In this document: positions 12,201 to 25,200 of the stretch, in pieces | Layout: each line of letters starts with the position of its first letter | Position numbering within the stretch: the first letter of the stretch is position 1 | Source of the DNA: Strigamia acuminata | Taxonomy: Eukaryota > Arthropoda > Chilopoda > Geophilomorpha > Linotaeniidae | Assembly: GCA_949358305.1 (NCBI GenBank) | Contig: OX442324.1 | Coordinates: 5,895,575-5,959,574 of the forward strand | Direction: 5' to 3' | DNA length: 64,000 nucleotides | Notes under the pieces: generated by a model | Told to the model about the DNA's origin: nothing | Database searches by the model: none | What the model saw: the letters and a program-made list of their open reading frames with translations, nothing else | Made by a program: the position numbers and the translations under genes

Positions 12201-15200
12201 TTAAACTACTCAAATTATTTATAAATCTATAAAAATCATTTCATGTTTTGCATTTTTCATTAAAAACTTTTCCTTTTAAATTATGAATGTCGTTATTTAA
12301 AAACCAATCGTGAGTGCGCATGTGGTCTGCGAAATACACAAAAAGAAAAGAACCCACTATAACTACCGTGGGCAAAATTATTATTCGGACGGGCAACATC
12401 GTCACAAACAAAGGGATGATTCGGCCAATAAAAATAGGTTGAACCCCCTGATTTTTTTTCCTCCAGTTGCTCCTATATAACTACTACTTCCACAAAAAAT
12501 TTCAAATTATGAAGCTTCTCTATTACCTTCCTGGAAATTTTTTTAAAAATAAATTTGGCTCAAACACTGTAGATGTCAAATTTATTTTTAAAAATTTGCA
12601 CGAAAGTATAGGAGAAGCTTCGTATTCACTGTTTCCGTGCCCTAAGTGCAGATTTAGATGGAAGTTCAATTCGAAACAGTAAGACATGAAACGTTCTAGA
12701 CATATTCCGGTTGCAAATTACATTTTGCATCCGAAACGTGTCCAAAACGTTTCATTTATCCTTTTAAAACGTCGCAAAAGCATTAAAAAATCATGTGGCC
12801 GCTGGCCAAGAGTCTCACTGTTTCGAATTGTGCACGGGTGTGTAATTTGAAACAGTGAAACATGAAATGTTTTGCACACATTTCGATTGCAAATTACTTT
12901 TTGCATCCGAAACAGTCCAAAACGTTTCATTCATCCTTTTAAAACGTCGCAAAAACATTACAAAATCATGTGGCCGCTGGTCAAGTGTCTCATTGTTTCG
13001 AATTGTGTGCAAGAGCGTGCAATTCGAAACAGTGAGACATGAAACGTTTTACACACATTTCAGTTGCAAATTACATTTTGCATCCGAAACGTGTCCAAAC
13101 GTTTCATTAATCCCTTTAAAACGTCGCAAAAACATTTTAAAAATTATGTGACCGCTGACCACGTGATTTTTTACAACGTTTTGGCGACATTTTGGCGATG
13201 TTAAAACTAATGACCAATATCAGTTTCAAATAACCCGCGTGCCTCTAATAGCGCGCGGAAAAAAATAAATTTTGTAAATAGCGCGCGAGTCTCGAATTGC
13301 GCACGGGTGTGCAATTCGAAACAGTGAAAGATGAAACGTTTTGCACATACTTCAGTTGCAAATTACATTTTGCATCCGAAACGTGTCCAAAACGTTTCAT
13401 TTATCCTTTTAATACATCACGAAAACATTAAAAAAATCATGTTGGCCAACTTGATATTTTTTATGTTTAGACGATGTTAAAACCACTAGCTAATATCAGT
13501 TTTAAATAGCTCGCGGATCTCGAATTGCGCGCGGGGTAATTTATTTTGTAAATTAGCGCACGGGGATGCTATTACATTTTCTTATATAAAATTCGGCTAA
13601 ATCTGCTTGGCTACCATCCTCCACTCGACAATAACACCGTGTTGCTGTCTGAATATAACACCACCCAGGTGTTGTATTCGAAAATAACACCACGGTGTTT
13701 TATGTCAACCAAATCAATAAATTTTAATAATGATGAACAGGGGTTAGTATTCCTTAAAATTGTCCAAAAGTCACACTTAAAAACACAAGTCATGCGACTA
13801 ATCCTTTGTTTTTCTCCTCGCAAAAGATGATTCAATTAATTTTTTTCTTCTTTCGTCCCGTATTTCTTCGATTCTAACACGCACTTTGTCTGAAATTGGG
13901 ATGCGTCTTACAATCGAAGCCGTTTTCCATTGCAAAACACACGGTTTTCCCCATGCGTCTTACAATCGAAGAAATACGATAAGTTTTATCTTATTTCTCA
14001 ATTATTCACAGAAAAATCTGAATATAACACCACAGTGTCGTAATCGAATATGGTGTTACAGCTGAAATACAACGTTTCCAAAACATCAGTTTTTCGGACA
14101 ACTCGAATACAACACCACAGTGCTATTTTCAGGTGAAGACGGTAGTTTGAAGAAACCAAACTAATCCAATTGCCTCACACACACCGATATAAAAATGGCA
14201 AAATAAAAATCAAATCTAAATTCAATTCACACATAAACACAAATCCATAATATCTACATTCGTATTCACCTTTGCGGAGTCGCTAGACACGCGAGTCTAT
14301 TGGCATGATGCTTGTACATCCTTCGACCATAGACACCATAACCCCCATAGCCGTAAATTTCTTCCTCGTCTTGATCACTCAGACAGCTGGACGGCTGTGC
14401 ATAACATCACATAAAAGAAAAATAAAAAATAAATAAAAAAAATAACTGTAAAAGAAAAAAAAAATATCTATATCATGTACCAGATATTTTCCTGGTTTGT
14501 AAATCGGTGAAGAATGAACTGAAGTCGGTGCCACGGACCCATAAATATTACCGCAACATTCAGCTGCCAATTTCACATGAGAAGTCTGAAATGGAAGCAA
14601 AAAAAAAAAAAAATTATTTTAAAAAAAAAAATTATATAAAACGAGATAAATTAAAATAAAATTTAAAAAAAAAAAAATCTTATTCCAATTAGTCAGCAAC
14701 CATCTTTTACTCCCAGGAGCATCAAGAGAGAAGGGAAATTGGACTCGGACCAAAGAAAATTACTAGAAAATTTTGAGAGATTGAAAACGAGTCTCATGCC
14801 TTATTAAAGGCTAATAAAAAAGTTCAGAAAAAAAAGTGAAGACGGTGGAAACGCTCAATTCACCCGTTCACACTGCTCTCGTATAAGATTCAAAGATGCA
14901 AACTGCCGCATCCAATTCCCCCGAGACCATCACCGAGTGGCTTTACTGCTCGATACCAAAGTGCAAAGCAGCAAAGTTCAGTTCCAGGCGGAGCTTTTAT
15001 TATTTTACTTTTATAAATCATCCAAATTTACAGAAATGATTATTCAAATTTTTTTAAATAAAATAAAACGTTCAGATTGAGTTAACCACAATGAAAACTT
15101 CGTTAGTGGTTTGATTCCTTCAAATATCTTCAACCATTATTTTTTTCCTTCTTTTATTTGTTTCCGAGTATGCGTCACTCTCCCGCTGTTTGGTGGTCGT

Positions 15201-18200
15201 CCATCTCCGCCGGGAGACTCAATGACGCCGACCATCAGTCAGCGAGCTCCACAGGGGGAAGAGAGACACTCACATAAACGCCTTCCTTCCCTTCCTTTTT
15301 CGTTTTTTTTTATATAAATATATTTTTTTTTATTTCTTCCTACAGACTTATTTACCATCGTTTCCTGACTCTTTCTTCATCTTCAACTAACTTCGCCCAT
15401 CCCACACGATTAAAAAAATATAAAAACAGTCTTAACAAAATTCAGATATAAAGACAAAACTCATTCAAAAAATACATTGAAAATTGTACATGTTTCAATT
15501 GTACAAAATAAAATAATATAACAAAGAAACAGCTTTAACTTCATGTATTGATGTTTGTGGGTGCGTGAGTGGGTTAAGAGAATGTTATTTCTACGAGATA
15601 TAAAGTGATACATCGGTCAGTTATACCGGCGAGATCTCCTTCTGTACAAATTGAAGCAGTTGATCATATTCTTTTCCCCTCCGTCTAACATTTTTTTTTT
15701 AACAAAAGCGGAAAAACAATAAAAAAGACAAATTACCTGTACAAGAAATAATATAAGTGCAACCAAATGTCAAGATAATAAACACAGACCACAACACGCA
15801 CAGTAAACCACAATCATTAAGTGGAAACCATTTAATAAGACATTGCAGTAATATATTTTGTGCATTTCTACAAAATCCATTGCGATTAAAAAAATACCCA
15901 AAAAATTGCTCTAAATCTCACATTTGGGATAACCAACTGTCACAAACAATTGGAATAAAAATAAAAACTTTTTCTATGTTATTATTCACCAATTTAATAA
16001 AAAAAAATTACATTTGCCCGTAAAAATATTGACAGCAAATTTGAAGTCAATTTGTTGTAGTTGTTGTAGTTTTAAAAATAAATAAAGAAGACATTTTCTT
16101 GTTCCACTTCTTGGTAGCAACAGAGCAAGCGAGAAAACTACACTTCCTACCTCGGGGTAAGTGCAAAACATTCGCTGTACTCTACATGTTTCCTATTCTT
16201 GTCAGCACCACCCAGCTGCAGGGCGACTTTAATCTACTTCACTTCTTCGCCAACCATTTCACCACCCTCAATGACCCTGGGTTGCCAAGATTAACCCTTA
16301 CAACATTCAGTAGGCATTTCTTTCTATACAAGGTTTAATACTCCCTGGTCACTTACCATAGCAACTTCAACTTCCTTTCTTCTTAAACTTTCCAAATGCT
16401 CAACCACATCTTGATAATGCGTTTTAAATGCTTCTGCATATGTGACCGCTAACCCATCCAAATAGCCTTTGGAGCCATCCTGGAAAGAAAAATAAATAAA
16501 CACATTATAAATCAACTTATTCGAACAAACAACGAGCAATCATCACAAATTTAATATTAAACTCGCAATTAATATGTGCATAAACAGCTTTGTTTTAAAT
16601 AAATCTATTTAAAGGGCTCGCGGCCCCTTAAAGAAAGTCTGCAGTTAAAAACATTTAAAAAATTAGGCAAAAACACACGTTATTTAAAAGATTTTTCCCA
16701 CTAAATTAAGCGAATCAATTAGAAAAACTAGTTGTTAACACACAAAGGAAGTATTTTATCAAATTGTGAGAAGGAAGTCATTTTACCCGAGCCATTAATT
16801 CCTGGTGTGATATGGAACAAGCGAAAAAAACGACAAATGGGCATCGTTCAAATAAAAGGACACATGTTCAAACACTCGTGATCACATGATAAAAGGAAAA
16901 ACAGGAGAAGTGAGACTACTTGATTACTCACTAGCTCCTCCGAATCAATTAAGCCAGTCATTGACGTCAAAGAAAAGCAAATTAGTAAAAGAAAAAATAT
17001 ATAAAAAAAAAAGGTGGTAGAAAGGTCTTTGATGTCTTTATTTATCGAGTGAATTAACAGATTCACCACACCTGCTCCTTCGACAAAGTTAAGGAGAAAA
17101 GAAAAGAAAGGGAGAAATTCGTCCTTTGGGACGAGCCAAAGCCCGAGACGTGGAACTGCATTCTGATTGGTTGTGGAGTAAGAGTTTTCTTTAATTTGCG
17201 CCAACTCCCTCAGACGCCAATTGAATTGGAGCCGCATCTCTATTGGCATTCTACTCCCACTCGAGGCTCACACATCTAATAATTTCAATTTTTTTTTCTC
17301 CCTCTTATTTCGGCCCCTTCACGCGCTCCCTAGTTGCAGCGCATGCCACTACACGAATTTGTGAATCTCACCTGATTCGAAAGAAAAGAAAAATAAAAGC
17401 AAAAGCAAAAGCAAAAATAGATGAAATGGAGTTCAATTGATTTATTATTTACTTATTCATTCACTTATTTATTCAACAAAATCCCCGGCCATGGATTTCG
17501 TATAAAGATGAAATTCCGCCATGAGGGTGGTTTCGTCCACTCATAGATAAACCATAAACACAAAGCATTGATCGCCAGGAATATGGCCGGAAAGAAGGTA
17601 GTGCAGAGAAAGTGCACATGTGCCACTTCCTATTTAATACATTGAATGGCAGTAACCACAGGCGGTTGGCGTTCGGATCAAAATAATACGTGAAATGAAA
17701 TAAAAGTTTAAGTTGTTTATGCGTTGACAGAGACAAATTCCTCTGCGTTGATGAAGGGTCTACACTCTGATAACCACATTTCGTGTCACAAAAAAACAAA
17801 CTCATTTTCCTGTCTTCAAACGTGTTGATTTACTCAAACGTTAGAAGAAGAAAAAAAATTCGCACATTGCTTCATTTTTTTCACATAACAATTCACTTTT
17901 TTTCCTTTTTTAAAAACAAAGCAGGTGTTTTTCTCCTGCAAATGGCGCTTCGGGTAATTAAAGTCGCATATTTACCGACCTTCAAGGACACTAAAACTGC
18001 AGTGTGTAAAGTAATCGAAGAAGTGAAACAAAAAAACCAACAAAAAAAAAAACTGTGGAGTCGTCATCGAACAAGCAGAGATGGTCAGAAATGTAGCCAA
18101 TGGTGAAAATATTGGTGAGTTAGAAAGACGTCGAGAGAGGGAAAAAGTGTGTACGGGAGTGGGGTGACTCGTCTTTGTTTCCAGTCGACTGCCCACCCCC

Positions 18201-19188
18201 GTTCCAAAAAGGAAACCGAGATCAAGCGAGGGGAAAAACGAAGGTGTCGAGGGAGGATGAGGAAAGAGACGCACGCGCTACGCCTTGTGGAAGCCAATCA
18301 GTCATGGAGGCAATCAAGAAACCGTTCGACGAGTGACATTTAAAGGTAGGCAAGGGAGAAACAATGTGTAAACACTGTCAATCAAATCACCAACTCGGAT
18401 AAATAAAAAAAAATAAAAAATAAAAAATCCCAACGATCCACCGACATTTCATATCGGAGATTGAAGGTTCGTTTTTTTAAAAAAAAATATATATATATAT
18501 AATATAAAAAAAATATATATATAAAAAAATCTAAACGCTGACCTCTAACGGCGCCATCCAAAAATTCCCAACCAACATCTCTCGTCTCCATCCTCGAGGG
18601 AAGTTGGAAAAAAATGGAGAGAAACGCATTTCGCACACGTTTCTCTGCCAAAAAAACGTTTTTCTTTTGCCCCCTCTTACATGCCACTGCCGGCATTTCA
18701 GTTATTAATGTCCAACAGCATTTCCAACGATGGTGACAAACGACCCGACGCCGACAACACAAGACATCCGCCAACCGAACCCTCTTCCACCTTGCAAAAT
18801 GCATATAAAATAAATCCAGAGTAAACATATGCATCGTTGGCCCGCGATGAATAGTAGCCCGAGTGCATTTAAAACCATCAAAGCGCGTATCACCAAATGG
18901 ATCCATGAATAAATAGGCCGAAAAGGCAAATTTTAAGTCGCACCACTCGCAGCGAGCGAATAGCTCGAGAGCCGGTCTCCATCATCCTCATATGGAAATT
19001 AATTTCTACAAATTGGGCGACATTTAATTTTATAGACTTCCCTCCTCTCCAAGAGAGAGAGAGAGGACGCATATGCAAATGAGAGGTGTCTTCCCTTCCC
19101 CACTCCATATTCCCTCGAGCCCCTTGTGCTTCGTGCGCGTCAATTCACTCGTACTCAGATTGGATGAATGCGGGAAGAGGAGAGAGAG

Positions 19189-19229
<41 letters not shown>

Positions 19230-22200
19230 GAGGGGTGGATAGATGCAGACACAAAAAAATATAGAGCCCGAGCACAGAACACAGCCGACTAGTACCAACC
19301 CAGGGGCAATTTCCTCTTTGCTGATTTCATGGATCTTTCTCCAACAAGTAAAGTCAACTGTGCCGTCGCAAAACCACCATCACTACATAAAATGTACACT
19401 AAAAACAGGAAGGGAAGAAGAAGAAGAAATGACAACCGACACAAATCAAAATGACTCCCCAAACACTCATTTTTACGCACGAATGAGCAAAAAAAATATA
19501 TACACATCTAGTAAGTTATTTCGAAGAAAAACAAGCGATGGGGAGAGAAAGAAATAAATGATTTCTCGAGCCGCCTATCTCATCAAGGATCCGATTAGCC
19601 GCTTCTTGAATACTGAAAAAATACAGACAAACGGAGATAAAAACGAGATGAAAGAAGAAGCAAAAAATGGTTGCTGGGTTAGGTAGACCTTTTCCCAATC
19701 TGGATCATTTACACAAACAAGCAGATCTTTGATTCTGTCGAGTGGAAAAGCGATAAGTTTTTTTTATTTTATTTTTATTTCATTTTTTATTTTTAGTCTT
19801 CATCTTATTTATACTTAAAATCAACAATTTTCCACCAAAATTAATTTTTTCCTTCGATTTTTCTAAATTTTTCAAATTTTAAACAAAAATAAAAATAAAA
19901 ATAAAATATCCGGAATATGAAAAAGAGGAATTGCTTTTCATACCAAACAAACCAATCGATTGGCCTTCATCGGTGATCAGAGACCATGCCCTAAAGCAGT
20001 ATCCATCCAATGATGGTTTTGTCTCCAGTAGCAGCTGTAGCCATGTTGACATCATCTCAGATAAAACGGGCATCACTTCGATTCCCAACTAATTCCAAAT
20101 GTAATCACGATGTCCATTTACTCCCTCGCCTTTCAAACCTCGCATACCAAGAAAAAGGAAGAAGAAGAAGAAGAAAAAAAAATCCAAATGGTTCTTCTCC
20201 TCCTCCTCCAAAAAAAATAGAAATAAAGTAAATGGATAATTTTTTTTAACTGCCCTTTGGTCTCTTCAATTTACTTGTGCTCGACCCTTAGGGAAATGAA
20301 CTTCGAGTGACGAATTACAAGTCAAACCTCAAAAAAAAAAAATCGGGAAGAAATTTATTTCTTTACTTTTATTTTTTTATTTTCCAGTTTGAAAAAGAAG
20401 AAAAGAAAAAAAAATCCAACCAATATCAAGAAGAACACCCAAATTGAACGACTTTAAACTCGATTCATTTTGCCCGACCTCCCACCCCCCAAAGAAAGCA
20501 ATTTCCTGTTACGCTTAATTTCTGATTTCTTACCTCCTACAACTCTCCAAATAAAACCAATGATTTATTAAAATCCATTTAAATGAGGGGCAAAAACCAA
20601 TACGAAGACTAATTGCATCAATCAAGGTCAACTGCATTCTAATTAAATAGAAAGTAATATATATATATATATATAGACCTACCGGTATATAAATATTTTT
20701 TGACAGGTACATTAAGAAACTAAAGATTTCTGCTCACGAAATGATGTAACATAATCCACTGCTAAGCCCAACGTCATCATTGTAGCTTTCGTAGTTCTAA
20801 TTTCACAAAGATCGAAAGATCAACTTGATTCCTAGCCCGCCATGTTTAATCATGGATTAATGGATTAAAAGCGAGATCAATGAAACCCAGTGATGCGCCA
20901 AAATCACTTGACCTACAAACTGCTCTTTGCTTTCATTTCTCGGCGAATACAACTCGCAATTTCTAACATCCGGTGCGATTTTCCAACCAAAAAAAAAATA
21001 TTTATAAACAAAAACGACAACAATTTTGATATCTCAATTTTCCATTCCTCTCGATCCAATGCGAGTTCGTTATTTTTTACGATCCAGACCTCAATTTGAT
21101 GGCTAGTGCGAGTATTGGGTTACGGACCACTGGACTCTATCTCGGTTCGGTCCCCTCAATGTCGATCCGTCGCCAATGTCTGGTGACCCGCATCGACATC
21201 TGTCACACGGCATCACTTGGATTAAACACGTTAGGAGAGAAAAATGCATAAAACGATGCTCTTTAAGCTCAGCTTTCTATATGTAATCCTCTCAATAGAA
21301 TGCGAGCGAGCGCGCTGTAAACAAGTTGTCGATACCGATTTGCTCTTGTTGCCTTGTGTACAGACCTGGATTCGAGCCAGACTGAATTTATTCTCCTCGA
21401 TGAAAACTGTCGAGCAACATTTATGCGCCGCCCAACGTACAATCCCAACCCCCAAAACCTGTATTAACAACTCAAACAAATACACTCGACCGCGCCGTAA
21501 TATTCATTTTAATAACCGCATAAACTCTTACTTCGGTGCATGATAAAATAAGATATATAACACATTTATGCATGCTTTGCTTACTGCTTGATTCATGGCA
21601 AATAGACTGCAAAGTGACATTATTTATCAATTTGCAGTGAATAATAATTTCAAAGTGACCATAAACACTGCAGTTGCATAAGGAATGTGCAGTTTAAATT
21701 TACCAACAAGGATTCCAAGCGTTTTCTGCTCTCTAGTTCAAATCACCAATGGAATAATGAATTCTATAGCAAAAGCTCCGCTTTACTTTCAATTCGGGCT
21801 TTCCTGCATGACAACAAACATGATTCACGTCACTGCAATTTGATTTTTTTTTCCACTTTTTTTTCTCTTTCCCTTTGAGTTAAAAAACACATGCATTTCT
21901 CCTCCAGAGAAAATCCGCAACGACTGCGGCATGAATAAAGAAATGACAGAAGAGGGCATAAGCCCCCATCAAATATTGATATTGGGACTCATTACTAGAG
22001 AATTGTATTGATTTCCACTTTCTCTCGTCGGCACAAGTTAGGAAGGGGTCGAATGCAGTGTAAATTTATCGCCAGTTTCGAGCTAGTAATGAGGGATTAA
22101 GAGTCGGCGCGAGCAAACGCCCATGTATCGGGAGACGAAACCCATTGCATCTCCCTTTCTCCATCTTGTGTCAAGCAACAACAGCAGAATATGGCACGCC

Positions 22201-25200
22201 ACATTCCATTTGTCACGATTACAACACCCGCTCGACACCGTTATCTGCCAAGCCCACGTTAACGACTAAAATAAATTCGAATTAAAAATTTGCATTCGAT
22301 CGCCGAAACGAAATTTTAAATACATCTCGGATTTCCATCCATTTTTATTTGTATTTCATTTTTTTCTCACTTTTTTCTTCCTCTAGCCAGGTGTAAATGA
22401 CAATTTCCAATTTTTTAATCTTCAACACCGCCCTTCCTCCCCTTCATTCCCATTCCACTTTAATAGAAAAACGCTTCCAATCGAATAATCGACCAGAATG
22501 AATAAAAATAAATTTAGGGAACGAAAAGGAAGATGGAAAAAAAAATGCGTGAACTCGAGGGATTTAAGAATGACATTTTCTTATGGCATTCTGTACATTA
22601 ATATTTCAGACAGACCGGCCTCTCCCCAGTCAGACAACTTGTAATTATAACTTTTCCTCTCCACTGTGTACTGTCGTTGCGTAATTAAAACAATTCTAAT
22701 TGAATCCTCAGTAAAAGTAAAACCAATTTCACATCTGGGTGACCTCTTAACAAGCTCGACAAGTAAAAGAGAAGTGCTAAAGGGGTTATAAAGTTAACGA
22801 CATGTAATAATTGTGAATCGAACAAAATTCCAGACCTAAAAGGAGGAGCGAGTCAGGATCCAATTTCCAGTTCCTCCAAACCTCTACTGATTCTATTTTC
22901 TCAAACAGTAAGCTTTTATATAATGTTATTCTACGAGAAATAGGCCTAATGCGACTTTAAATTTTCGCATTTTGACAAAATTGTTTTTTCTTCTTGCAAA
23001 TCGCCAAAAACGACGCAGAAAGTCGGAAAATCTACGACGATTTCTCTCTTTTCCGCTCCGAAGCGGCATCCACCTTGCCATCTGTCTTTGTCAGTTCATC
23101 CGACACTGAATATAGACGTTACCATAACAACCGCCGAACGAAAGCATATTTCAATAAGAAATACATTTCACACCCGCCTTGTGTGAAGTATTAATGAATA
23201 GTTCATCGGATGCAAAAATTCAAACAAAAAAAATATTTAACAAAAAAAAGGTGTTAAAAAAAATAAAACCGAAGAGAAGAGGTACCTACTTCAATTAAGA
23301 CCCACCTGCCGGTTCCTTCAAAAAATAAAAATAAAAAGAAGAAAATAAAAGAAGAAAATGAGGAAGGGAAAAAAAAATAGTTTTTTTGTGTGTTGCCTCG
23401 AGTTTGTGCGTGTATGTTTGGGCTTTCTTTTATCGACATTTCTAACCTCATCTTCCCATACGAGACTCGAAAACTACATCACAGAAGAATTTTCTCACCT
23501 TACATTTTTATCGTGCAGATAAATAAAAAGCCAACAAAACAAAAACCTGGCTTTATACATATTTTTCATCCAAAAAAAATCAGTTCAAAGTAATCAAATT
23601 AATTAAGTGTAATGCAAACACTAAAAAAAAAAAAATTAACACAAATTGACCAGCATAATCTCGAATAAAACGCGAAATTAATAAATAAAATAAAAATAAA
23701 AACAAAAATATCGAGTCATTAGATTAGGCTGAAAAAAAATGTGCAGCTGAACCTTTGTTCGCGGATCTCCTTTTCCACAATCTCAACAATTTCAATTTCT
23801 CATTGACTAAATATGCCTGACTCATAACCGCATCACATTTACAATCGAATCATTCAACTCGGGGTGTCAAAACGAAAGAGGAGAAGAGAGATTAAAGGCA
23901 CCCACTTCAACCAGATCATCATTCCCATTCATCGAGGGCTTAGGCAAAAGAGAAGGGGAGGCGAGACCTCATCCATACAGGTAAAATGGCAACCAATATC
24001 CTAATTTATTGATTTGCACATCGGATGGACGAGGCACTAAGCCACTCACAAAGAGCAGGCAAATTGTGTGCTGCGGGGGGGAACGTGCAAAGAAAATGAA
24101 TGGCACATGCCTCCAATAAGCGCCACAATGGACACTGCTCTTAATCCGTTTCTGATGAAAATGAAAATAACCAATCGGATGACGCTAAAAATCCCTCGCG
24201 CCACATTTGCAAATTAAATACACTCATTAATCGCATCCCCTTCTTGTCATCTTCTCCCATTTTATAGTTATTTTTAATCCATTAAATGCCATATCGACGC
24301 GATTGCACCCTTTTCCATCGAGTGACACGAGGAAACAAAGAGTGCGTTTGCATCCAATCAGATCGTCATACATCGAGTCAATTTACATCGCATCGTGTCT
24401 ACCCTCTGGAGGATTCCGCACGCAGGTAAATTGATGAGGCTCTTATGGCACCAGGTGCATCTATTCAAATCTATTTTTTTCTCTATTTAGCTTACTTGTC
24501 ACTCAAAATGTCAATCAATAAGATACATTTTTTTATTATTATTATATTCCTTATTGCAGAGAAGAAAATGTTTAAAAAAAAGAAAAAAAGAGAAAAAAAA
24601 AAAAAAGAAAAAAAAATATCTCATCATCAGAGAACGCCACTCTAATTACGGTGGATGAAAAAAGAGACCCTTCTTCTGATGATGATTACGTTGGGATTGC
24701 TGACCCTTACGTGTCCACAGAAATTTTTTGCCTCAATTACTCGGAGAGTAATCTACCGGTAAAAATAATTTCAGACGCGCTCCATTTGACAATTTCCTTT
24801 TCACTCGTCAAACCAAAATTAAAGCAAGAAAGGGAAAAGAAGAAGAAGACGAAGAAAGAAAGAAAAAAAAAAACGAAAAGAAAAAATTGGAGCGGATGCG
24901 AAAATTGCATCCACTTTATTTTTATCTCTCAATTTCACAAGCGTTTCACTCGTACGAATGATCCAGCAAGCGACAACAAACCGCACTAACCCATACAATT
25001 TCCTTTTTAAACTGTTTTGTGCAGTGTTATAAAGTGAAAACTCCCCCCATATCCAAAACGAAAATCATATAAACTCAAATTGGACCTCCTTTTATAATTA
25101 GCACACACTGTTGCAACTCGAGATGGCGCCGTGTAATTAAAAGGCTGCCTGCACTCTCTCTCTCTCTCGAACGAAATCTTTGCCTCCATCTCACCCCGCC

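Larger units (their letters stand above)
9358..14269 (-). other. 4.9-kb intron of the SASH1-like gene carrying repeats
   Basis: AT-rich. A CT-rich simple repeat lies at about 9995-10035, a palindromic tandem repeat at 12660-13440 and an inverted-repeat region at 13617-14125 (separate entries). I found no convincing exon in it. Confidence 0.5.

Noticed and set aside
19030-19292. Frames rich in Ser-Leu or Arg-Glu around (AG)n
   Set aside because: Translation of the AG microsatellite.
24445-24989. Lys/Glu-rich plus-strand open frames
   Set aside because: Caused by purine-rich low-complexity DNA; no splice context, homology or codon signal.
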